Positions 35,660 through 46,300 of a stretch of DNA of 64,000 bases are shown piece after piece; position 1 is the first letter of the stretch; every line of letters starts with the position of its first letter. The stretch spans positions 72,690,001 through 72,754,000 of the forward strand of contig CM075351.1 in the NCBI GenBank assembly GCA_037693485.1, read 5' to 3'. The notes under the pieces are model-generated. The model searched no databases. It was given only the letters and a program-made list of their open reading frames with translations, and was not told where the DNA came from. Position numbers and translations under genes: made by a program. This stretch comes from Kitagawia praeruptora (lineage: Eukaryota > Streptophyta > Magnoliopsida > Apiales > Apiaceae).

Positions 35660-36336
35660 GCAAGTGTTGCTGCACCCCAAGCATACCCATAAATTCTTGA
35701 AGTATCAATCAATAAAGGAATTAATCTTGGATGAGAAACATTGTTTGATTTTGTGGGGAACAATATCGCCCCGCACAAATAAAACACATAGCCCCGTGTA
35801 TATATTTCTAGAAGCGCCGGATCATTGTTGTTCGGGCACTTGCAATATCTTTCCCTCAAAAAATTTAATTTCACGCCACCTCTAGTCCAAGCTTCATCAC
35901 TTTCCCTTTCCTCAAGTGAGAGCGTCGGATCCGGCCAATGACGTAACCAAAGATTTTTTACGTCAATTGTTTCACTCAAAGTTACCGCCTCTCCAATAAC
36001 CGGAAGCCCCGTTAACATGTACACATCTTCAAGTGTCACCGTCATCTCCCCGAAAGTAAAGTGGAATGTGTTGGTTTCCGACCTCCAACGCTCCACTAAT
36101 GACGTAATTAAAGTGACATCATTTTGAATAACGGCTTTCGGATTAGCAAACATTCCGAAGCCCCAATGTTCTAAAAGACGAACTTGATATGGCTATAATT
36201 CCCATTCACCAAGCAACGAGGTACTTTGACGGAATATAAGTCTATCTCGATGATCCCCAACCCATATTCTACTACTAATATGGTTATCTTGGTCGGTAAG
36301 GAGAGAAGGATCAACCGGACCACAAAAATCTTCCAT
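35596..36336 (-). pseudogene. Plant mobile domain (PMD, MAIN-like) gene, truncated
   Basis: I place the start at the ATG 36334-36336, because the frame from there joins directly to the strong PMD region. Codon 48 is a TAG stop (36193-36195). Past it the frame is open: LLEHWGFGMFANPK, then LITSLVERWRSETNTFHFTF, GEMTVTLEDVYMLTGLPVIG and YAWGAATLAYLYRNL. These are the typical signatures of the PMD family (PF10536 type: W-R-ET-TFH, GE-TVTLEDV, GLP--G, W-A-LAYLYR). The C-terminal half is missing and the frame runs into the antisense of the FAR1-like gene near 35640. PMD proteins occur in plant transposons and in host MAIN/MAIL1 silencing factors; the location inside MULE repeats argues for the transposon class. 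Confidence 0.8.
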
Positions 36337-36924
36337 CTAAAATCCAATACATACAAAAAACTATAATCCAAAAAAAAATCCGAACTACAGAAATTCACAA
36401 ATTCAAACTTTAATCTAATAATTCGAACTACACAAATTATACAAATGCAAACTTGAATCCAATTATTCGAACTACACAAACTACACAAATGCAAACTTTA
36501 TCCACAAATGCAAATTTTAATCCTAATAATTCGAAAATTATCCACAAATTCGACCTCAATTCGTCCACAAATTCGACCTCAATTCGACCCTAATTCGAAA
36601 TTAATCCATAAATTTGAACCCTAATTCAAAATAATCCAAAAATTCGAAATATATATACAAAAATCTACACACATACATGTACATAAATCTACGATTAGAT
36701 GATGATGATATATACATGCATACATACATACATACATACATGTACACGATGATATATAGATACACGAAATGAAGAAATTACTCACTTTATATGAAGAAAT
36801 GATGAGCTTTACTTCCGATTTTCCGGTGGTTTTGCGCTTTACTTCCAATTTTCCGATGGTTGTGGAGGTTTGTGGAGATTTGTGGTTTGTGAGGTTTAAT
36901 TTTACACAAAGATATTATGTTATT
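36337..36924. other. Upstream region of the PMD gene with repeats
   Basis: AT-rich. A diverged direct repeat (AATTCGAACTACACAAA with CAAACTT) occurs two to three times at 36390-36500. A CATA microsatellite spans about 36715-36742. This is presumably the promoter side of the minus-strand PMD gene. No other gene seen. Confidence 0.45.
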
Positions 36925-37110
36925 CAACCACAATACGCTCTATTATGTTAAATCCCGGTTTTCGGAAAAAAACCATTTACGCTATATAATATAGCGTATA
37001 ACGTTCTATCATATAGCGTAAGTAAAAACAGATCTGAGGGGCATAAAAGTAAAATGCTTACGCTCTATAACATAGCGTACTACGCTATATAATAGAGCGT
37101 AATACTGTTC
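36925..37110. repeat. Right subterminal ACGCT/AGCGT palindrome cluster
   Basis: At least six units of the form ACGCTATATAATATAGCGT, ACGCTCTATAACATAGCGT and ACGCTATATAATAGAGCGT. They are arranged like those at the left side of the MULE, ending about 35 bp inside the terminal inverted repeat. Confidence 0.75.
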
Positions 37111-37197
37111 ATCCCAGCCATTCATTTTGACACTGGACGGTTATAGATGGGTTGGTTGGATATTAAAAAATATCCAACTGTGGTTGTGGAACTCAAC

Positions 37198-37199
<2 letters not shown>

Positions 37200-37252
<53 letters not shown>

Positions 37253-38557
37253 AAAGATGATGATATATGGAAATGGAAGTGGAAATGATATATGTTAATG
37301 GAAATGGAAATTGAAAATAAAAAATATGGAATGGTGTTTTATAAATGGAATAATTATTTTTCAAAAAGGGGGATTACAACATACTTGCGTAAGTGGCTGT
37401 GTCTAGCAGAGTCCAGCAACCATCATTTTATGAGGAAGTAGTGGAGAACCTTCCTCATTATTTTATTTCGGCCCATGTTTTGCCTATGGAGGATGTAGTG
37501 GAGAACCTTCCTCCAGGAGGATGTAGTGGAGAACCTTCCTCTAGGGATGTTTGACATTCCTTCTACTAGTAGTAAACAAGGAGCAGGTACGATTAGGCGA
37601 CTGATCATCGTCCTAACGTATCAGGCGATAGTGGATATCCCCAAAACTTTTAAAGAAAGAATTGATAATGGTTTCAGATTTGCATCCTGAAAAAGGAAAT
37701 GGCATGAAATTATGGAATTATTTTTATGGATTGAAGAAAAACTGATTTTAAATTATTTTTATATAACTGTTGTATAAAAGAAAATGGAAAGATTATACTG
37801 AGAGAATTATTTCAAATGTTATATTATCTTGGGATATTATATTGAGATGATGTATTGATTATTATCTTGTTATAGAAGAGAAACTGATATTATATTATAC
37901 TAGAAGAGAAACTGATATTATATTGTTCTATATTTCTTTTCTTATAAAGAAAAATGGATGGTGTATTTACTAAGTAAGAATTAATTCTTTTCTTAAGGAT
38001 TATAATGGGTTTTCTGTTTATTAATATATACATATACTTCATTGATGCTAGTTTACAAAAATTTATCTTGCTGAGCTATTATAGCTCACTCTTGCTTTTT
38101 AATTTCATAACAGCTGGGGCAAATGCCGATACTCCGCACTACACCCCGCAAGAGGGTAAGGGAAAGACGACCTTTTGAGAGAGTGTTGGAGCCTATCCCT
38201 GAGGTAACTGATAGGCAGATGGGTATTGGTAGACTTATGTAAATTACGCGTGTAAGCTTGTGTAATAACTTTTGGTTGTTGAAATGCTTCATCTCGAAGT
38301 AATATTCAACAACACTACTTAAATTGGATTCTGGGTTTGTAATAACTTTTAACTCTAAACTGTTATTATTATGAATGTTGTTCTCTGAGCATATGACTGG
38401 TATGTATGTGTATTGAGATTAGTGTGGGGTCATTTGTGTGAGTATTAAATGGTAATAAAATATTTCTATAAAAAAAAAATAAATAAAAATGATAGTGCTA
38501 ATAAATGGGAATTTGAGTATGACGGCCCATCCTGACCCCGGATCTGGGGCTGTCACA
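37200..38557 (+). repeat. LTR B (second part)
   Basis: Resumes LTR B after the MULE with TA repeats and TTTAAAGATGATGATATATGG, and ends GGGGCTGTCACA. The combined LTR is about 3974 bp. At 37430-37545 a unit with GTAGTGGAGAACCTTCCTC occurs three times. The GAGCTATTATAGCTC perfect hairpin is at 38073-38087. Confidence 0.85.
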
Positions 38558-41342
38558 GTTGGTATCAGAGCTAAGAGTCATAATGCTCAAGAACAAAAGT
38601 GATAATAATATACACATATAGATATATATGTAATGATATAAAATATGAACTCACATCGAGTTCAAGGGTGGTTTATCGAACGAAACGTTTATTCTAAGTA
38701 GTGATTATAATTTTATAGATTATTACTAATAAAAGTTTATGTTTTAGTATAGGGAGAGGATATTGGTGAGCCAAAGTTAAGGGTATTTAAGGGAGTTTGA
38801 AGAAATATTGTAAGTGGATTGGTGAACAGACACTAATTGTTTCAGTTGATTGTGGAGATGAAATGGTGAAACTGAGATTTGTTGGTAAAGCCAAGATATA
38901 CCTTAAGGACCAAGACAGACTGAGAAATTCCGAGATTGATTTAAATGAAAAGGTTATTATGCTAAAAGTGTTAAACTTATGTAGCACACGGGATTGATAT
39001 GAGAAAGGGAATATTTGATGTATCGGGAGTGTACGTTAGACATTCTCGTGAGTATAAGTGGTATGTTAGAATATACAATTATAAAGTATAGTTTTAAAAG
39101 GGTCCTTGATACCGGAGCATTGTCAGGATAAGACGATCAACATTACGTAAGTATATCGATTAGAAGGTTGTGTTTTATTATGGATAAAGGCAGAGAGTAT
39201 CGAGCCAAGTCACGACTAGGTAAATGAAAATAATTGGGAATAGTAGACGATAGGTTAAGGCTACATGGTGAGTACCAAATTTAAGAAATTTTGGAGAGTA
39301 CGCAGTCTAAGATATAAATAACATTTGAGGAAAACCTTCCATTATTTGGATTTTCAATTGGGTAGAGGCTATTAACAGTACCTATTTTCAAGCTCCTAAA
39401 GCCCTGCTAAATATATTATTGAGTTTCAAATTTTCCTCCACTAGTGGGTAATTATTCATTAAGTGCCGGTATCTTTTAAAAACTTTCTGGTACCCTTGGG
39501 TATGTGTTTCAAAATTTTATTTTATCTATCTTAGTCAAAATATTCCTCTAAGATTACTTTCGGAAGATGGTATTGATCATTTTGATTTAAATTTTTCTTT
39601 ATATTTTTACTACAACTAAGAGGAACAACCCTATATGTATACACAAGGACGATCTGTCGGTGTGATTGAAAGTCGGAGGGGACGCCCTCCTTTGTGTGAC
39701 ATACGGGTTCTTCCATTATATTGATTTCTCAAATATCCTTTTGTTTCAAATAAAAGTTATTTAAAACTCTTAATTTTATAAATTGTTGTGGGACCCTTGC
39801 TTGTTTCTGGGTTCGTTTCAATTCAAAGTTTCTTAAATTCTATAAATTGTTTCGAATATAGAAGATTTCATTAATGGATGGGATAATGGAATCAAGGTTT
39901 AGAGTATACGTGATTATACAAGGGAATTGGAGATTCCAAGGGAAATTTCGTTAAGAAATGATTAGAGCTAGAAGCGTTTCAATACAAGAGAGAAAGGAAT
40001 TTCGTGAGAAGAATTATGGGTGAAAGTTATAGAATTATGGAGAATTGCTTCGTACATAGTGAATACAGGAGAAATAAGAGTAAGGAGATATTAATAAGGG
40101 TTAAAACCCTAGATTCAGAATAAAGTGATAATAAGGGGGAATACAATTGTCAGTAATTCCCCAAATTGTTTTAATAAAAAGGCAAGAGTTTTCATTAGGG
40201 AGTAATAGAGAATTGGATAGCTAGGTGGTGAATATACGCGACCTCTGTTATCGGGCGACCAAACTTGTGGATACAAGCATGCAAGAATATATTACTAATT
40301 GAGAGTGAAATGGTTTGAGTATCCTAAGAATAATACTACATGTGTCAAGTGTGTAAAAGATGACTTACGATGTAAGTTACAGGAAGTTGGTCAAAGAAAT
40401 GATGAGGTGATACTAAGAAAAGGCTGAGTTGCAAGGGAGATACTAATTTAAAAAGTGTTATGACAATTTGAGAGCTACAAAATATTACAGCTCGAGGAAT
40501 GTGGATTTGAGGGTCAACTGTAGTGATTCAATGATACAGAGTTGGGACTAAGACAAAAGACAAAATGTGATTATTCCATGAAAGGAAATACGAGACATAG
40601 CTAATCAGGAAGTATTCAATTTCCATAGTCAATGAATGGTGTAAATGGGCTGATAATATGGATAAGAATAATCTATCTTTGAGAAAGTAAACTATGGTGA
40701 TATAAGAAAGGGGGGTTATTCTCATGTCATCCAAATCAATATCTGTTAAGAGTCAGAGAACTCTATAAAAAGGAGATTAAGAGTATTGGGGAAAGCGCGA
40801 AAATATTTTTCAAGGATGAATGGAAAGTATATGTTTGTATAAGTACGAACAGGAAATATATATTATAAATAATATTTTCTTATAATTGTTTCAAGGAATA
40901 TTATTATAACTAATTTTCTGGAAAATTTTACAGAGGTGATATATATAAATGTTGGAGTATTAATATTTTATATCATGATAGAGATCAAAACATAGTTAAA
41001 CAATAGTGAGATACACTACCATTCAGGGAAGGCCAATGTGGTGGCCGATACCCTTAGGCAAAAGAGGAAGGAGAGATGAGATAAGATAGAATGACTGAAT
41101 ATAGGAGGGGATTTGCAAGAAAAAGATAGTGAAAGTACTGCTATTGAAAAGCTAAATGGCATGTTGATGAATGACAAGCAAGTTTATGTTGGTGTATTTC
41201 TGTACAAACAAGATAGATATGTTTATGGAAGAACTAAAAGATGGAGGAAGTAATGTGAGAATTTGAAGGTGTTATGTGGGAAAGGTAATTATCGATATTT
41301 TCAACGTGATTCCGGGACGGAATCATTTTAAGGGGGGAAGAC
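38558..41342 (+). pseudogene. Internal region of element B (non-autonomous Tekay-like)
   Basis: Begins with PBS TGGTATCAGAGC (38560-38571) and ends with PPT AAGGGGGGAAGA (41331-41342). The 2785 bp hold no intact polyprotein. An RNase H scrap (IHYHSGKANVVADTL) is at about 41008-41076. A 66-codon ORF at 38797-38997 is not recognised; its counterpart in element C is broken. Collinear with the element C internal region in reverse, so both derive from one non-autonomous lineage of about 2.8 kb internal length. Confidence 0.75.
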
Positions 41343-42169
41343 TGTAATAACCCTAACTTTTAGAATGCTACAGTGCCTAAATGAATAGTAATTTTGAGGA
41401 TTTAGGGAAATGGTATGTAGGTACCGTATAAGTGAAATAGAAATCAGAAACCATATTAGCATCATACTATGAAAATGAGTGACTCGAAACGATGATGGAT
41501 TTCAGAAATTCCTGAGTATAGATTTTTAAGATGTCTGATTTTAATTGAGCAATATTGTATTGGATATTAAAGGGTATGGAATATGAAAAGGGTGTATACT
41601 TTGAGGAACATGTGAAATTGGGTTAAACCAGGGGATTATTAAGTCAAGGGAATGCCAGAGGAATTTGGATTGTTAAACAATTTAAAACCACTTGGAAATG
41701 AGATATTAAATTTGAGGAATTGAGGATTTAATATCTACTTGGGGATTTGAACCACCCTAAACATTAATATATGATGTGGGAAAGGATAAAATATATTCAA
41801 GAGATTTACAAAGGAGAAACCACTAGAACGATCACAGAAATCATTCGATGGATCAAACGACGAGAGAACTTTGAACGGAGCCCAAACAAAAGGCCCAAAA
41901 CATGGGGGAAAGCCCAAATTTCGGCCCAACACTATAAGGAGCTGATCTTAGAGTATTAGGGAAGGAAACCATGTGAGTGAATAAGAGAAAGAGGAAGGGC
42001 ATTGGTGGAACATTTCAAGATAAGGCAAGGACAAGCAAGTAAATAGCAAGAAATGGAGTAACATGTTTTAAGCTTGGCAAGTGGACCAAAGGATCACGAA
42101 CACTTGGACCAATAGATGATCAACACCACATTAAAAGAGGATAAGAGTGAATAAAGGGATAGATACATG
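41343..42169 (+). repeat. 3' LTR of element B, truncated by the Sirevirus
   Basis: The first 827 bp match 22271-23106 with few substitutions. The match stops at GATAGATACATG, where the LTR of the copia element begins. The remainder of this LTR is not seen elsewhere in the window. Confidence 0.85.
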
Positions 42170-43130
42170 TGTTGTTCCCAGATTACACACTTGTATAATT
42201 GTAGAAGGGGGGGTTGAATACAATTCTTGATATTTATAATTTCTGATAAGAATCACAGAAACTATAAGGAGATAATTGCTGAATAATAAATGATTCACAA
42301 ACACATAAAAAATCAGGTGGTTACATGTACCACCTGAGACTTTTATTCGAAGAAAACTCTGTGATACAAATGTACACAGCTTCTGTTTTACAACTCTTTG
42401 CTTCTAAGGATATTCAAGAAATCCTAAGCAAATATGTCTGTTTTCTTAGTTCCTAAAGAGTTGCTTCACTTGGTTATATATCCCAAGTTTACAAGTACTA
42501 CAGGAATAAGAAAATATTAATCTAATTCAAGTTGACTTGCTACTCCACTCCAAATCCACATGTAGCCGAAAGGTTGTCCTTGTGAACAGATATGTCCCCT
42601 GCACCTTTCTTGTATGTACTGTGTAAATGGAATGCTTCTTTCTTCTGCGTTTCCAAAGTATGGCTGCCATACTGCTTTTTATACCTACTATCAACCCATG
42701 TGATCTGTCAGTCAAACCTGTCCTTATCAACTGCTAATTCCCAGCTAGCATAGAAGTAAGTGTCAATGATTATCCGTTGACATTGAGATTTGTGTTGTAT
42801 CCGTTGATAGAGTGGATTTGAGTTGTATCCGTTGATAGAGTTCTGTCTTCATTCGTTGATACACTTTCACTTAGACAGAATTACATAGCATAGCTTATTT
42901 ACAATTGGCTACCCTATTATATCTATCCATTGATGGTCAACATGACTGTGGATAAAAACACTATCAACTGATAACATAGAGATACTGCAGTATGCTACAA
43001 AACCTCATCCGTTGATGAGCTACCTGTCAACGGATAGAGTTATAATGTCTCATCCGTTGACAGTTACAAAACATGACTTATACAATTTGATTGATTTTGA
43101 AGTATCATCAAGTACAACATATTCCTAACA
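42170..43130 (-). repeat. 3' LTR of the Sirevirus
   Basis: A 961-bp LTR; plus-strand ends are TGTTGTTCCCAG and ATTCCTAACA, so the minus strand starts TGTTAGGAATATG. The PPT lies just inside at 43131-43145. It holds about eight copies or near copies of ATCCGTTGA in both directions between 42765 and 43062, including a hairpin pair at 43007-43015 and 43027-43035. Confidence 0.85.
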
Positions 43131-43302
43131 ATCTCCCCCAATTTATACTTGATGGCAATAAAGCATAAATTTAGGACCTTGATGATAACAAAACATTCCT
43201 AAGGATATATATAGAACAAATCAAAAATTGTATTAAGCTACAAAAATTAAAAACAGAAAGTTTGAAAAATTTACAGAGAATTGCTCATCTAGACTGAGCA
43301 GA

Positions 43303-46300
43303 TTAATATTGTTTCTTCTCTCTGGTTGGCATCACCCTTGATTTTCCTTCTTTGGCAGAGTTGGACTCAATCTGCATTTGGAGTTGCCTGTAGAAGGCAT
43401 CTTCTTCAACAACTTTTGGATTTAGCTTTTGTTGTAACCATCTCAGGTATTGAGAACTAGCCTTTGATCGTTGGTCTTCTAACCTGAAGAATCTCCTGTT
43501 ACCATCTTCATCCCTGAACTCCATCATCCAGAAGGGTTGAAGGTGGATTTTCTGTCCATTGTATGGGATCTTCATCTTCCTTGGTAGTCTTGATGGTGAG
43601 TTCCATTCTCTCCTTATCTGTTCTATTCTGTCCAGTATCTCCCCTTTTGCTATCCTGGAGAACCTTGTGTATCTCTTGATTGCAGAGAACACTTTGGTTA
43701 AGGTCAGATAATTTTCTCCAAGAACCCTCTATAGTGGCCATGTCCTTTCCTTTCCTCCCTTGTATACAAAGACCAATCTCTCAGGCAAATGTTTATATTT
43801 GTCAATTCCTCTTACTTCTGACAATTCATCCAGATACAGATTCATGCCAGAGTATTCTTCAATATCTGCCTAATAGATAAAATCATCCTTGTTTTCCAAG
43901 ATTGGCTGCTTGACAATAGCAGGTACCCTAGCAACTTGAATCGGTTCCTTTTAAGGTTGCTTCCTTGGTATCCTTTTCTTCTGTTTAGGCTTCTGTTGAG
44001 GCTTCAGCAAGAATGAAGGAACCTCAATGGAGTCAAGATTCATTGCTTCCTCTTTAGGGAGTATAGGGTCACCATGGAAATTCATATTTAGGTCGAATAC
44101 TTGTGCAGAATTAGATTGTGATGAGCCAACAGTTTCACTTCTTTCAATTTTTGGAGAGACATGCCTCCTTGCCTTTGATTTCACTCTCCTTTTGGATTTG
44201 GGGACTTCCTCAGGTTCCCTCATTTCATCCTCTACCTCATCCATTAACTCCTGAGCCAGCCTGGCTTGCTTCTCATCTGAGTTTTCATATTGATTTTTTT
44301 CACTTGGATGAGCTTCCTTTAGAAGTTTGGAGGTCTCCTCTCTTTTTGCTTCAACAAATCTAGGATGGCTGTTGGATATATTTAATACTTTTTCATTCCT
44401 TATTATCACAGCCATCCAATCTCTTACACTCTTATTTGTCTTTTCCTTGATCTCTTTGATTGTCTTTCCCATTAGCTTCTCATCATCATCCTTGGGAAAT
44501 GGAAAGTCCAATTGTAACTTGTTCTTCCCATTTGCCTTTGGTGGAGAGTAGGCTCTGGTTCTTATGTATGGTTCAAGCTCTTTGACATAAGATGATTCAG
44601 CATCATAGAATGTAGGAGCCACAATCTCTGGAGTGAGCACCTTCAGAATTGTAGTTGATATTGTTGGAGCTGAGAACTGAGTAGAGAACAGAGTTGATAC
44701 AATTGATTCATTGATCATTCTCTCTGTCCTCAGAATTCTTTCATTTGCCTCCTTGTTGATCTTTTCTAAGGCCTCTATTCTGGCTTGCCTGTCACCGTCT
44801 GAGATTTCTGATAGACTCTGAATCTCAGGCAACACCATTTGTTTCTTCTTCACAGGGGAAGCCTCTATAGAAAACTCTGTTGGATTGACCACTATAGTTG
44901 GTTGTTGCTGCTCCCCCTCAATTTGTGCTACCTTGCTACTGGAAGCTGGAATTGGACTAGAAGTAGCTGTAACCTCTTCTACCTTTTTCTCCCCCTTTTT
45001 GTTAGCATCAAGGGCTGGAGGTGAGGCTGCAAGTAGCCTTTCCAGTAGCTCAGTCTGTTTGGCTTGGTTGGCAATGATTGTCTGCATTTGAGATTCCAAA
45101 CTATCCACTCTGGAGGAAAGATGCTTAACAGATTTGGCCAGACTATCTTCCTTCAATAATTTGCTAGTCAGCACCTTCTGAGTGGTAGTAGGGGCTAGTG
45201 CCTCAATCCTGGCATCTAGTTCTACTTTCATTTCCCTTATTGCAGTTTGGACCTCCTCCTGTTGTGTTCTTTGAATAACCATATGCATCTTGTGAAGTTT
45301 GAGGGAGGCCATTATTTGCTGAAGGACAGCCTTCCTCTGTGGGTCTGCATTCTGGTGCTCAGCCATAGCAGATTGATATTGCTTCATAATTTCCACATTG
45401 AAATCACCAATTACAGTGGTAGTAGAAAATACCCATTCTGGAGTATCCTCCACACTGACTTCTTCATCACTTGGTGTGCTATCACTGTCATCATTGCCAA
45501 ACTCTTCACTGTCAGTATCTGAAGGCAGAGCTGTCAAAGCTTCCTTTGCTCTTTGTAGAGATTGTGAGGTGTGCACTAGGTGCATTGCCTCCTCTACCTC
45601 CACATTGCCCTGTTGTGCCATGACTTGATAGGTAGAAACAGGATGAGTAAAGGTTTCAGGATCCAAAGAGATGGAGTCAATGATTGACTGTTCTTGTCAA
45701 AATTTCATCTCTTTAGAAGCTTCATTAACCTCCATTAACTCACTTGCAGTGGCTGGATCTTCCTGCCTTATTTCTCCTGTAGTCCCTTCTCTCCACTCAT
45801 CTCTCTTTTCTTGCATCAGGGGCTCCCCCTGGCTCACACCTCTCACACCCTCACCTTCACCTACTAAGGTGGAACTCTCTTGCTCTCCTTTTGCCTGACT
45901 TGAAGAAATGGTCAGCCTCTCATTATTTGCCTCTCCTTTTGCCTGCTCACAAGGCAACCTCTCACTCCCTTCCCTCATTCCTAAAAGTGTTTCAACTACC
46001 ACAAACTCCTCCACAATTGACATGGGAATGTCACATTTTGCAGTGGTAGAGAGAGTTGTCAACGGATAAAGTATATCCGTTGATGTAGTAGTTATTGCTG
46101 TCAACGGATGATTAGTTGTAGACACATCCGTTGATGGAGAAACACTTGTCAACGGATGAAGGATATCCGTTGATGAAGGAAAAAGAGTATCCGTTGAAGT
46201 GAAAACCAACACTGAATCTGTGGTGATTGATTTTAAGGAAGAGGCCACAGATAGTGTTGTGAATTCAGGAATGGAAGATTGATGGCCCAATAAATCAGGA

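Larger units (their letters stand above)
24887..37199. mobile_element. MULE-like DNA transposon carrying FAR1-like and PMD genes, split by element C
   Basis: Terminal inverted repeats contain a perfect 39-bp match (24911-24949 versus 37145-37183, starting CCACAGTTGGATATT and including AATATCCAACCAACCCATC). Outside this the ends match only imperfectly. Both ends abut TA microsatellite, which fits insertion into TA-rich target DNA. The subterminal regions are packed with ACGCT...AGCGT palindromes. Inside are an N-terminal FAR1-like gene (plus) and a plant mobile domain gene (minus), joined tail to tail. After removing element C (25013-34842) and its TSD, the transposon is about 2.5 kb. FAR1-like transposases and PMD proteins are both known from plant Mutator-like elements. 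No DDE transposase catalytic core remains, so it is a deletion derivative. Confidence 0.75.

Noticed and set aside
36715..36742. Possible CRISPR-like or satellite array
   Set aside because: A simple CATA microsatellite in plant DNA. CRISPR arrays are not expected, and there are no spacers.
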